Shown here in pieces: positions 7,393 through 15,133 of a stretch of DNA of 64,000 bases. The position numbers and the translations under genes are program-made. This stretch comes from CAXTSE01 sp035554115 (GTDB taxonomy: Bacteria > Actinomycetota > Actinomycetes > Actinomycetales > Microbacteriaceae): NCBI GenBank assembly GCA_035554115.1, contig DATMIW010000044.1, positions 1 through 64,000 of the forward strand. The letters are read 5' to 3'. How positions within the stretch are numbered: the first letter of the stretch is position 1; the number at the start of each line of letters is the position of its first letter. Under the pieces are notes generated by a model. The model searched no databases. It saw nothing but the letters and a program-made list of their open reading frames with translations, and was not told the origin of the DNA.

Positions 7393-8458
7393 GACCAAGA
7401 TCGGGATCATCTTCGGGGGCCGATCTGAGGAGCACCCGGTGTCGATCAAATCGGCTCGGGAGGTCGCCGCGAGCCTCGATCACGAGAGGTACGAGCCGTA
7501 CTGGGTCGGGGTCAGGCGAGGCGGGGCGTGGAAGTTGTGCGACGGGCCGGATGCGGATCTGGACGACGATGGGCTACCGACGGTTGTGCTGTCGTCGGAT
7601 CCGATGCGGCGCGGGTTTGTTGTGCTTGATGGGTCTCGACAAGCTCGACCGACGGGTACGGCTCGACCGGCGGATGCCGCGCGACCGGCGGGATGCATCG
7701 AGCTCGACGTCGTATTCCCCGTGCTGCATGGACGGTGGGGCGAAGACGGCGCAGTGCAGGGCCTGCTCGAACTCTCGGGCATCCCCTATATCGGCTGCGA
7801 TGTATCGGCCTCAGCTCTGGCGTTCGACAAGGCTCTCAGCTACCTCGTAGCCCAGGCGGCAGGAGTCGCCATTCCGAACTTCTCGACTGTTACGGCGAGC
7901 GACCACGTTGATGCCGCCAGCTTCACGTATCCGGTCTTCGTCAAACCCGCGCGCTCGGGCTCCTCCTTCGGTGTCACGAAAGTCGCGCGCGCCGACGAGC
8001 TGTTCGCGGCGATCCGCACAGCCCAGCGCTTCGACTCGAAGGTTCTGATCGAGGAGGCGGTTGTCGGTAGCGAGATCGGCTGTGCTGTCTTGGGCAACGA
8101 CGCGGAACTGACCCTGGGCGAGCTCGACCGCGTCGCCCTCAGCGACGGCTTCTTCCGCATCCACCAGGAGGCTGATCCAGAGAGTGGTTCCGAGAACTCG
8201 ACCTTCATTGTGCCGGCCGATATTTCGGCCGAGGTGGCAGCACGGGTGCGGGACGCGGCGACGACGATCTACCGAGCGCTGGGGTGCCGTGGGCTCGCAC
8301 GGGTGGACCTGTTCCTCACCGAAGATGGCACCGTCGTCCTCAACGAGGTCAACACGCTGCCGGGACTGACCTCGTACAGCCGATATCCCCGAATGATGGC
8401 GGCGGCAGGCCTGTCTCTTGCCGGGGTGATCGACAGGCTGGTCTCCCTTGCAAGATAA
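7385..8458 (+). CDS. vanA: D-alanine--D-lactate ligase, VanA-type
   Basis: An ATP-grasp ligase of 357 residues. It begins with the VanA-like IGIIFGGRSEEHPVSIKSA and contains the ATP-grasp stretches FVKPARSGSSFGV and RVDLFLTEDG plus LNEVNTLPGLTSYSRYPRMM. The omega-loop reads FRIHQEADPESGSEN with histidine at H260. In VanA this histidine replaces the tyrosine of ordinary D-Ala-D-Ala ligases and gives D-lactate selectivity. Residues 87-104 are an extra arginine/proline/alanine hexapeptide repeat not expected in the family. It is translationally coupled to vanH. Expected product: D-Ala-D-Lac for peptidoglycan precursors with low vancomycin affinity. Confidence 0.9.
   Translation: MTRTKIGIIFGGRSEEHPVSIKSAREVAASLDHERYEPYWVGVRRGGAWKLCDGPDADLDDDGLPTVVLSSDPMRRGFVVLDGSRQARPTGTARPADAARPAGCIELDVVFPVLHGRWGEDGAVQGLLELSGIPYIGCDVSASALAFDKALSYLVAQAAGVAIPNFSTVTASDHVDAASFTYPVFVKPARSGSSFGVTKVARADELFAAIRTAQRFDSKVLIEEAVVGSEIGCAVLGNDAELTLGELDRVALSDGFFRIHQEADPESGSENSTFIVPADISAEVAARVRDAATTIYRALGCRGLARVDLFLTEDGTVVLNEVNTLPGLTSYSRYPRMMAAAGLSLAGVIDRLVSLAR
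7643..7696 (+). repeat. Three in-frame copies of an 18-bp tandem repeat inside vanA
   Basis: Units at 7643-7660, 7661-7678 and 7679-7696 share the core GCTCGACCGGCGG with few mismatches and encode ARPTGT, ARPADA and ARPAGC. The array is preceded by GGTCTCGACAAGCTCGACC, which resembles an interspersed element I associate with Microbacteriaceae genomes. The insertion keeps the frame and falls in a loop between conserved VanA segments. Confidence 0.8.
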
Positions 8459-8472
8459 TATAAGGTTTGACT
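8457..8472 (+). promoter_or_regulatory. GTMAAR dyad operator, site 1 (upstream of SnoaL gene 1)
   Basis: AATATAA-GG-TTTGACT matches one half of the recurrent 16-bp dyad well and the other half weakly. TTGACT at 8467-8472 could act as a -35 box for the gene at 8520, but no convincing -10 is seen 17 bases on. It overlaps the vanA stop. Confidence 0.45.
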
Positions 8473-8519
8473 AAAATCAGTTGAGGCGCACCGTCGCGTC
8501 GATGACGAAGGAGACAAAG

Positions 8520-9032
8520 ATGTCGACAGAAGAGACAGAGGGCACGCCCAGGATCCGTGCGGCCTGGGCCACGGCCACTGAGCAGCTCGACGTCGGCTTT
8601 CCCCAGCCCCTCAGCTCGGCGGATGTTGTTGACCGCCTGCTGATCCTCGATCTGGTGAACCACTACGGCTGGACCTACGACGAGCGGCGCATCGACGTTA
8701 TGCGCGCGATCTTCACCGCAGACGGTGTCTTCGAGGGCTCCTTCTGGGGTGAGCAGTCAGCACCTCCGTCGAACGGCATCGAGGCCATCATCGAGTGGCA
8801 GGAGTACTGGATGGGTCAGCAGACCGACCAGCGGCGCCACCTGCTGAGCAACGTCATCGTCAAAGAACAAACAGCAGAACGAGCGGTGGTGCTTGCGAAC
8901 ATGGCCATCACTTCGTCCGAAGGAACAACGGCCGCCCTCGCTGCCACGGGTTTCTACCGCTTCACGCTTCGAAAAGAAGAGAGTCAATGGCGCATCGAGC
9001 GCTTGTTCGCGGGATTCGACGGGCCGTTCTAG
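8520..9032 (+). CDS. SnoaL-like (SnoaL_4 / NTF2-fold) protein 1
   Basis: A protein of 170 residues with an NTF2-like cone fold typical of small dehydratases, isomerases or hydroxylating-dioxygenase beta-like proteins. The segment DRLLILDLVNHYGWTYDERR carries the usual helix with an acidic residue and tyrosine, followed by MRAIFTADGVFEG. The end WRIERLFAGFDGPF is nearly the same as that of the SnoaL protein at 16713-17210. The ATG at 8520 has GAAGGAGA six bases upstream and is preferred over an in-frame ATG at 8481. A catalytic role such as dehydration of a hydroxylated ring is possible but not shown. Confidence 0.8.
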   Translation: MSTEETEGTPRIRAAWATATEQLDVGFPQPLSSADVVDRLLILDLVNHYGWTYDERRIDVMRAIFTADGVFEGSFWGEQSAPPSNGIEAIIEWQEYWMGQQTDQRRHLLSNVIVKEQTAERAVVLANMAITSSEGTTAALAATGFYRFTLRKEESQWRIERLFAGFDGPF

Positions 9033-9068
9033 CGAAGGTCGGCTCACTCGACCGCGAAGGTGTGAACG

Positions 9069-9575
9069 CTAGATGAGCCAGCCGGGGTCGCTTGCTACGG
9101 CAGGGAAATCGAAGCTCGGCGGCACCTGACCCACGAGGGGCACGATCCGGGTGCGGGCGATCCGACAGAACGAGATCTGCCAGCCATTGTCTGAGCGACG
9201 GTACTCGTCCTGGTACCGGCCGTAGCCATCTATTCCATAGAGATCCGGAGCCGTGAACCCTTTGTAGGCACGGCTGCCGGGCTCCCAGGTGACGGTGTCG
9301 TGCATGCTCCACGTGCCGCGAATAGTCGCGTCATCGATGACGCGGAACTGCGGCAGGAATGCACGGTGGTTGCTCACGGCGCCGGTCATATACGTGGTGA
9401 GTGCGTCAATGAAGCCGTCGACTCCGCTCGACGTGAAGGCAAAGCCGTCGAATTCGGCGTCGGCCGTGAAGAGGGATCGCAGGCTCACCCAATCCCTGTC
9501 GTCGACAGCTTCAAAATACCGAGCCTTCAACTCGGTCAGTGCTACGTAGTCCTCGAAGGAAATGGCCGCATGCAT
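9069..9575 (-). CDS. SnoaL-like (SnoaL_4 / NTF2-fold) protein 3
   Basis: A protein of 168 residues beginning MHAAISFEDYVALTELKARYFEAVDDRDW. It has the SnoaL_4 layout: an N-terminal helix with Y and D, then LRSLFTADAEFDG, then a histidine region NHRAFLPQF and a strand pair ending YQDEYRRSDNGWQISFCRIAR. The middle of the domain is more divergent from the other two copies in this window. The ATG at 9575 lies seven bases after the stop of the NAD(P)-binding gene, so the two form a leftward operon. Likely role: small-molecule dehydratase or isomerase in the same pathway. Confidence 0.78.
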   Translation of the reverse strand: MHAAISFEDYVALTELKARYFEAVDDRDWVSLRSLFTADAEFDGFAFTSSGVDGFIDALTTYMTGAVSNHRAFLPQFRVIDDATIRGTWSMHDTVTWEPGSRAYKGFTAPDLYGIDGYGRYQDEYRRSDNGWQISFCRIARTRIVPLVGQVPPSFDFPAVASDPGWLI

Positions 9576-9582
9576 GGGCGCC

Positions 9583-10233
9583 TCAGTACCCCACCGTGAA
9601 GCGCTGGGAGGGGTGCTTGGGCGCCTCGATCTCGTCGACGAAGGCCAGGGCGAAGTCTTCGCCCGAAATGGTGGAACTCCCGTCGGCTGCCATGACGAGC
9701 TCGTCGGTACCCGTTCGGTAGTGCCCGGTGAGTTCACCCGGCGCATACGAGCCGAAAAGTTTCGGGGGGCTCACGTAGAACCAGTCGACGTCGGCCCCGA
9801 CCTTTCTGAGCATGGTGAGTGCAGCGAACTGCTCTTCGGCCTCGGGGCGCTGTGCTTCTGGAAGCTCGGGATCGTCGATCCGCAATCGGTCGGTGCCCGG
9901 GTATCGCAGGCTGCCCGCTCCGCCAACGACGCCGAGGCGCGCGCCCTGTGCTTTCAGGGTCGGGAGCAATGAGGCAAGCGTGTCAGCGAACGATGCTCCT
10001 TGGCTGGCGACCGCCGCAGCGCGCACGGCTGAGATGACGACACTTGAGGGCGAGATGAGCTTGGTCGCAAACTCCGTGTCGTGGAGCGAACCGATCTGAT
10101 AGTCCACGCCGGGAATCGCTTCATCCGGCGCTTTCCGCGCGACACCGATGACGGTGTGTCCCCGTGAGAGGAGCTCGCGAGCGATCATGCCACCGGCGTA
10201 CCCGGTCACTCCGAAAATAACGGCAGTCGTCAT
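9583..10233 (-). CDS. NAD(P)-binding NmrA/SDR-a5-like oxidoreductase 1
   Basis: A Rossmann protein of 216 residues starting MTTAVIFGVTGYAGGMIARELLSRGH, with the dinucleotide motif GVTGYAG at 8-14. The family includes NmrA-like sensors and small atypical reductases; no classical YxxxK catalytic pair is evident, so activity is open. It ends EAPKHPSQRFTVGY, almost the same as the paralog at 17956-18630, which shows recent shared ancestry. It precedes the SnoaL gene at 9069-9575 in a two-gene leftward operon. A GTMAAR dyad at 10255-10270 lies 22 bases upstream of the start. Confidence 0.85.
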   Translation of the reverse strand: MTTAVIFGVTGYAGGMIARELLSRGHTVIGVARKAPDEAIPGVDYQIGSLHDTEFATKLISPSSVVISAVRAAAVASQGASFADTLASLLPTLKAQGARLGVVGGAGSLRYPGTDRLRIDDPELPEAQRPEAEEQFAALTMLRKVGADVDWFYVSPPKLFGSYAPGELTGHYRTGTDELVMAADGSSTISGEDFALAFVDEIEAPKHPSQRFTVGY

Positions 10234-10254
10234 AGCTAAGAGCCCTTCCGATAA

Positions 10255-10270
10255 AGTAAAGAGTTTGACT
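10255..10270 (-). promoter_or_regulatory. GTMAAR dyad operator, site 2 (upstream of NAD(P)-binding gene 1)
   Basis: AGTAAAG-AG-TTTGACT is a near-symmetric 16-bp dyad. On the minus strand, TTTACT could serve as a -35 box with AGCTAT 17 bases on, just at the start codon of the gene beginning at 10233. It also lies five bases from the AraC gene stop. Confidence 0.6.
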
Positions 10271-10274
10271 AATC

Positions 10275-11207
10275 CTAGGCCAGGATCGCGTTCGAGCGCC
10301 AGTCCCGCGGCGTCATCCCAAACTGTTTGCGAAACGCACGCGTGAAAGTTGTGACATCGCCGAAACCGCAGACCACGGCGATCTCGGAGACAGGCAGCCG
10401 GCCGGGTGCGTCGGTCAGTAGCTGTGCCGCATTCCGGAGCCGTTCATCGCGGATATACGCGGCCGGCGTCGTGTCGATATGGGCAAAGAGGTCGTACAGC
10501 TTCCGGCGGGAGATGAAGTGCGCCTGAGCTATGTCGTCGGGCGTGAGCTCCGCTGAGTGGGCATGATCACGGACGAACTCTTGAATCGTGTACAGCAGGG
10601 ATTCCGACGAGCCCGGGACCAGGCGTCGTCCCGTCTCGGACGAGCGCAGCATCGTGCCCGCAAGCTCGGACAGCACGCGCGAGTAGTCCTGGCGCATGTG
10701 CTCATCGAGGGTGTCGAAGGTGGAAACGAGAGTGCGTACGAAGGAGACGAACACCGTGCGCGCGGGGGTGTGCGTCATGGCCATGGACGTTGCCGCCGAC
10801 TCGATAGTTGCCCGCGGTAGCTCGAGCTCAGACCGGGACATCTGCACGACGATCATGTGTTGTTGGGGGGCGGAGTAGTCGAGCTGGTAGGGCTTATCCG
10901 TCGCGTACACGGATACCGATCCGGGTCCCACTGCAACGCTCTTCGCACTGTTGTGGATCAGGCCCGAGGAATTCAGGTGCAGCGTGAGGTGCAGGTCGTC
11001 GCTGCCAGCCCGTGCCGCGAGTCGCGGCGTGCGCGTTATCACGGCCCCGTCTGAGCTGATGTCGCTGATGCTGACGCCCGCCGCCAGGGTCACGCTATCC
11101 AGGGATCCGCGGAACTCAGCTGCGGGCGTGTGACATTCCAGCGGCACGAAGCTGCGGCTGGCAAGCTCCTGCCACTCGTGCACGGTTTCTGCTGTCGTCA
11201 CGGACAT
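10275..11207 (-). CDS. AraC-family transcriptional regulator 1
   Basis: A regulator of about 310 residues. The N-terminal two thirds resemble the AraC_binding_2 sensor domain (LASRSFVPLECHTPAAEFRGSL, later VGPGSVSVYATDKPYQLDY). The C-terminal 100 residues are a double helix-turn-helix, including FISRRKLYDLFAHI and ISEIAVVCGFGD-like VSEIAVVCGFGDVTTFTRAF. Two further copies of the same architecture are at 19067-20002 and 32657-33580. The start can be the GTG at 11210 or the ATG at 11207; GAAGG lies just upstream. It is divergent from the nitrilase gene, which is a plausible target. Confidence 0.88.
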   Translation of the reverse strand: MSVTTAETVHEWQELASRSFVPLECHTPAAEFRGSLDSVTLAAGVSISDISSDGAVITRTPRLAARAGSDDLHLTLHLNSSGLIHNSAKSVAVGPGSVSVYATDKPYQLDYSAPQQHMIVVQMSRSELELPRATIESAATSMAMTHTPARTVFVSFVRTLVSTFDTLDEHMRQDYSRVLSELAGTMLRSSETGRRLVPGSSESLLYTIQEFVRDHAHSAELTPDDIAQAHFISRRKLYDLFAHIDTTPAAYIRDERLRNAAQLLTDAPGRLPVSEIAVVCGFGDVTTFTRAFRKQFGMTPRDWRSNAILA

Positions 11208-11410
11208 CACGCCTTCGAAGCACAGCGACTAGGTACCTCAGTATGCGCGCCAAACTGAGCTCGCGCATCTGAGCTGCACGAGCCCTGGAGGCCTGGCCGC
11301 GAATCCTGCACAGAATGCCGATTCCGGTGCACATGCTGCCGCGCCTTGCTTGCTTCGCGGCTTGTAGCGTCGGCCTCATTGGACCCACTCACGAACCCTG
11401 GAGGACGATG

Positions 11411-12403
11411 ATGTCCAGCATCCGTGTCGCCGCAGTACAAGCCGAGCCCGTATGGCTGGACATCGACGGAACCGTCGACAAGACGGTGATGCTCATCGAA
11501 GAGGCGGCAGGCAAAGGTGCGGCGCTCGTCGCGTTCCCGGAGACCTGGATCCCCGGCTACCCCGTGTTTTTGTGGACGGTTCCGGTTCCCGAACAGATGC
11601 CCTACGTCGGCCGCTATCACCAGAACTCGATGACGGTGACGAGCGACCATATGCGCCGCATCCGCGAGGCCGCCCGCAAGAATCGCATTACCGTGGCGAT
11701 CGGCTACAGCGAGAAGGCGTTCGGATCCCTCTATATGGCGCAAACCGTGATTGGTCCGGAGGGGCAGATTCTCATCCACCGTCGCAAGCTGAAGCCGACC
11801 CATGTCGAGCGCACCCTGTTTGGCGAGGGCGACGGCTCCGACCTGCAGGTTGTCGACACCCCGCTTGGTCGTATCGGCGCACTCAACTGCTGGGAGCACC
11901 TCCAGCCGCTCAGCAAATACGCGATGTACGCCCAGAACGAGCAGATCCACATCGCGGGCTGGCCGTGTTTCGGGGTGCTCGGGGAGATTCCGGCGCTCAG
12001 CCCGGTGTCGAACATGGCAGCGTCGTCGATCTACGCCCTTGAGGGCAGCTGCTTCGTGATTACGAGCACGCAGATCATGAGCGACGAAGGCATCAAGACC
12101 TTCGCCCTTGCCGACGGCAGTATCCCGCCGATCTACAACGGCGGTGGTGGCTTCGCTCGGATCTACGGGCCGGACTCGTCGTTGATCTCTGAGGAGCTCG
12201 ACGAGCACACCGAGGGGATCGTGACCGCCGATATCGACCTGGCGATGATCGCGTACGCCAAGAACGCCGCCGACCCGGCCGGTCACTACAGCCGCCCCGA
12301 TGTCACCCAGTTGCTGTTCGACAACTCGTCGAAGCGGGTGGTTGTCGGCAATGGGGCATTCGGCACGGAGGTCGAATTCCCCGAGCTCGACGTGGCCGAA
12401 TGA
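11411..12403 (+). CDS. Nitrilase (carbon-nitrogen hydrolase)
   Basis: A protein of 330 residues with the complete nitrilase triad: E44 in FPETWIPGYP, a lysine in HRRKLKPTHVER (K126/K128) and C160 in ALNCWEHLQP. The sequence around the cysteine (NCWEH) and the stretch after the lysine (ERTLFGEGDGSD) are those of true nitrilases, which convert nitriles to acids and ammonia, rather than amidases. GGAGG at 11399-11403 supports either the ATG at 11408 or that at 11411. It is divergent from an AraC regulator and followed by an EthD protein. Its natural nitrile is unknown. Confidence 0.9.
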   Translation: MSSIRVAAVQAEPVWLDIDGTVDKTVMLIEEAAGKGAALVAFPETWIPGYPVFLWTVPVPEQMPYVGRYHQNSMTVTSDHMRRIREAARKNRITVAIGYSEKAFGSLYMAQTVIGPEGQILIHRRKLKPTHVERTLFGEGDGSDLQVVDTPLGRIGALNCWEHLQPLSKYAMYAQNEQIHIAGWPCFGVLGEIPALSPVSNMAASSIYALEGSCFVITSTQIMSDEGIKTFALADGSIPPIYNGGGGFARIYGPDSSLISEELDEHTEGIVTADIDLAMIAYAKNAADPAGHYSRPDVTQLLFDNSSKRVVVGNGAFGTEVEFPELDVAE

Positions 12404-12546
12404 GTCGCGTTTTCGTGGGCGGTTCGGCGTTTTTGGTGTGCGGCGTAAGCAATCGCTGGGGCAACTGAGCGAAAGCCCGCCATCAGCTTGCGTCAATCCC
12501 GTAGGTGGGCTTCAGTCGAGGAAACCACTTAGGAGGAGGTACTCCC

Positions 12547-12885
12547 ATGTTCACGATTGCATTCCTCACAAAGCGCCGACCGGACCTGTCTTTGGACGAG
12601 TATCTGCATCACTACGAGAAGGTTCATTTCCCGCTGGCGGTGAAGCTTCCCGGCCTGGTCTCGTATACCCAGCAGCCGATAGTCCACGGTGGCTGGAACG
12701 GCACCGACAGCTTCCCCGAATATGACGGACTCTCGCTCTACACCTTCGAGTCGAAAGACGAGGCGGATGCCGCATTTGCCTCACCCGCGGGCGTCGCACT
12801 CAATGAGGACACCGGCCTCTTCATGGATTGGCCGAGTGTTCTCAGCATCCCCGTCGAGACCCTTCAGCAGTTCGTGCGTTCATAA
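12547..12885 (+). CDS. EthD-domain protein
   Basis: A small dimeric alpha+beta barrel protein of 112 residues. The N-terminus MFTIAFLTKRRPDLSLDEYLHHYEKVHFPL fits the EthD pattern (F-x-x-R-P-x-hydrophobic with a following Y-x-x-x-H-x-P). Family members accompany catabolic oxygenases and some act in ring-opening or dehalogenation steps; the exact reaction cannot be assigned. A strong AGGAGG ribosome site sits at 12531-12536. It lies 143 bases after the nitrilase on the same strand and is followed by a bidirectional terminator hairpin. Confidence 0.85.
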   Translation: MFTIAFLTKRRPDLSLDEYLHHYEKVHFPLAVKLPGLVSYTQQPIVHGGWNGTDSFPEYDGLSLYTFESKDEADAAFASPAGVALNEDTGLFMDWPSVLSIPVETLQQFVRS

Positions 12886-12902
12886 GTCTTGCCCCAAAGA
12901 AG

Positions 12903-12934
12903 TTGGGGGCCACGTCTCGTGCCGTGACCCCCAA
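12903..12934. terminator. Bidirectional terminator hairpin between convergent genes
   Basis: TTGGGGGCCACG at 12903-12914 pairs with CGTGACCCCCAA at 12923-12934 with one internal mismatch and an 8-base loop. It lies in the 62-base gap between the EthD gene and the substrate-binding protein gene, which converge here. No long T-run is seen. Confidence 0.7.
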
Positions 12935-12947
12935 CCGCTACCTCTGG

Positions 12948-14081
12948 CTACCCCTTGTTCCAGAGTGCCTTGTAGGCGTCCTTCCACTTGAAGTCACCAT
13001 CGAACGGGATCGAGGTGATGTCTTCTTTGGTCAGGAGCTTCTGCGGGACGACGAACTCTCGCTCCTCATCGGTGATCGTGCCGGCCAGGATCCGCAGATA
13101 CTGGTCCATTCCAGCCCAGGACAGCCACTCGGCCACATAGCCGACGCTCGCCTTGAGCGGCGTCTTGTCGGCCTTGATCTCGTCAAGCGCGAAGGCGTCG
13201 CCATTGTGCGAGACCACGATCATGTCGGTGTTCTCGGAGCGGTCGATAACGGGCTTGATGGCCGCGTAGACCGGGTCGTAGGCGGTCCAGACGACGTTCG
13301 CCGTCGGGTTGGCCTGCAGCACCGCCTGGAACTCTGTCGGAAGCGTGCTCTGCAGGTTGGCGATCTGGAAGTCGATGTTCTTGAGCACCTTGCACTTCGG
13401 GCACAGCTTGGCAATGCCCTCGGTGAAGCCCTTGTTCCAGGTGACAACCGACGCGAACTCGGGGTCGTTCACCGTGATGATCTGTCCCGTGCCGCCGGAA
13501 GCGACTGTTGCGTAGGCGGCATCCCAGTATCCGGCCGTGTAGTGGTCGGATCGAACAGTTGCGTCGACGTATCCGGCGGGGTACTTACCCACACCATCGC
13601 TGACCGGTTCGTAGGTGTTGATAACGATGATCCCCGCATCGCGTGCGGCTTTCACATCATCGGCGACAACGACATCCGGGACCGCGGCGAGGAAGATGGC
13701 GTCCGCGCCCAGCTGGGTGGCGGTGCGCACTGCTTCGCGCATCTGCTCGGGGTCACCGGCCGGGTCGATCATCTGGTACTTCCAGCCCAGAAGTTCGGCT
13801 GCCTCTTTGGTTGCGTCAGAGCCGCGCTTGCAGCCTTCTGCCGCGTAGGCGCAGGGGATCGAGACGACGAACTTGGGGTCGGCGGGAACGTCGACCTTGT
13901 CCTTCGGGATCGCGCCGCCGGTGATGTCGGCTGTGGCCTTGTCGACGACCGCCTGGGCCTTCGAAACGTCTTCGCTGCCGGCTGTGCCGCCGCCGCCTCC
14001 TCCTCCGCTGCCGGTACAAGCCGACAGGATGAGGAGGGATGCCGCGACGAGTACCACGGCGCCTGTTCTCTTGGGGAACAT
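12948..14081 (-). CDS. ABC transporter substrate-binding lipoprotein (ribose/sugar type)
   Basis: A secreted lipoprotein of about 377 residues. The signal peptide ends in the lipobox LSAC followed by TGSGGGGGGG. The mature part has the Peripl_BP_4 fold with segments such as LGWKYQMIDPAGDPEQMREAV and GADAIFLAAVPD. AGAGAGG lies just upstream; the ATG at 14081 gives better spacing than the one at 14084. It is the last gene of a leftward operon with the permease, ATPase and a SnoaL protein. Family members usually bind pentoses, autoinducers or related polyols, but the operon context suggests a pathway substrate. Confidence 0.9.
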   Translation of the reverse strand: MFPKRTGAVVLVAASLLILSACTGSGGGGGGGTAGSEDVSKAQAVVDKATADITGGAIPKDKVDVPADPKFVVSIPCAYAAEGCKRGSDATKEAAELLGWKYQMIDPAGDPEQMREAVRTATQLGADAIFLAAVPDVVVADDVKAARDAGIIVINTYEPVSDGVGKYPAGYVDATVRSDHYTAGYWDAAYATVASGGTGQIITVNDPEFASVVTWNKGFTEGIAKLCPKCKVLKNIDFQIANLQSTLPTEFQAVLQANPTANVVWTAYDPVYAAIKPVIDRSENTDMIVVSHNGDAFALDEIKADKTPLKASVGYVAEWLSWAGMDQYLRILAGTITDEEREFVVPQKLLTKEDITSIPFDGDFKWKDAYKALWNKG

Positions 14082-14140
14082 CATTGTGCCTCTCTTATGG
14101 GTGGGTGGTGTGTGCATCCCCCGCGGGCGGGGGACATCGA

Positions 14141-15133
14141 TTACGTGGAACTGCGCCGCCGCCGGCCGACCACGATAGAAACGGAGACGGCGCCGAGAAG
14201 AGCGAGGCCGTTGAAGACCTGGGTCACCCAGGTTTGTGCGCCGAGGAGCGTGAGCCCGTTGCTTCCCACCGCCAGCAGGAGCACGCCGAAGACCGTCCCC
14301 CAGACGTTGAAGTATCCGGGGCGCACAGTGGTGGCCCCCAGGAACGCGGCAGCGTATGCCGGAAGCAGGAACTCCGGGCCGAGGGTCGGCGAGGCGGTGC
14401 CGCCACGTGACGCCATGAGTACTCCGGCGAAGCCGGCAAGTCCACCGGCGACCATAAACGACAGGGACAGGTAGCGATTCACCCGGACCCCGCTGAGGCG
14501 GGCCGCGTCGCGCCCCATCCCGGTGGCCCGTACGTAGCGCCCGATGGGAGTCTTTTCGAACACGAAGTAGGCGATGAGGATGACCACGAGCGCATACGCG
14601 ATGACCACCTGAAGCCCGCCGAGTCGCGTCTTGGTGAGCTCGCCGATGAAGTCGTCCTTGAGCACGAGCAACGAACTCTTGGTGATCAGAACGTTGAGCC
14701 CTGCAAGCACGGTAGCTAATGCGAGGGTGGCGATAAACGCGTTGACGCCGACGCGGACCACAAAGAGCGCGTTGATCGCTCCGGCGGCGACGCCGATCAG
14801 TATCGAGATGATGATGACGAGCACGGCGGGCACGCCGAGATTCGAAATGGTGATCGCCGAGATCGCACTGAATCCGAGAACTGCGCCCAATGACAGATCG
14901 AACTCTCCGGCTGCGAGGGGAAATATCGCGGCGAGGGCGAGGATCACGGGGATCGATTGGTCAGCAAGGATCGCGCGCGCATTTGGACCGGTGGAGAAGG
15001 TCTGCGGCAGCACCAGCGAGAAGATGACGATGAGTGCTGCCAGGAATACGAGCACTCCGTATCGACGCAGAATGCTGCCCGCGACACCTCCAGGCCCCTG
15101 GCGGTTCCGAGTCGTTCTGGCCTCTGTGGTCAC
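14141..15133 (-). CDS. ABC transporter permease, RbsC/BPD_transp_2 family
   Basis: A permease of 330 residues with eight to ten hydrophobic segments. The segment AAGEFDLSLGAVLGFSA matches the family signature near residue 75, where RbsC-type permeases have EGIDLSVG-like sequence. The C-terminal TLGPEFLLPAYAAAFLGATT is also typical. Its ATG at 15133 overlaps the TGA of the ATPase gene. It should form the membrane channel of the importer together with the ATPase and binding protein in the same operon. Confidence 0.92.
   Translation of the reverse strand: MTTEARTTRNRQGPGGVAGSILRRYGVLVFLAALIVIFSLVLPQTFSTGPNARAILADQSIPVILALAAIFPLAAGEFDLSLGAVLGFSAISAITISNLGVPAVLVIIISILIGVAAGAINALFVVRVGVNAFIATLALATVLAGLNVLITKSSLLVLKDDFIGELTKTRLGGLQVVIAYALVVILIAYFVFEKTPIGRYVRATGMGRDAARLSGVRVNRYLSLSFMVAGGLAGFAGVLMASRGGTASPTLGPEFLLPAYAAAFLGATTVRPGYFNVWGTVFGVLLLAVGSNGLTLLGAQTWVTQVFNGLALLGAVSVSIVVGRRRRSST

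Noticed and set aside
8484..8500. A -10 box for SnoaL gene 1 downstream of TTGACT
   Set aside because: The hexamer 17 bases on (ACCGTC) does not resemble a -10, so I list only the dyad and not a full promoter.
12828..14474. Open frame of 548 codons on the plus strand
   Set aside because: It is antisense to the substrate-binding lipoprotein and permease genes, which have clear families, starts and a lipobox. The long frame comes from high-GC codon bias.
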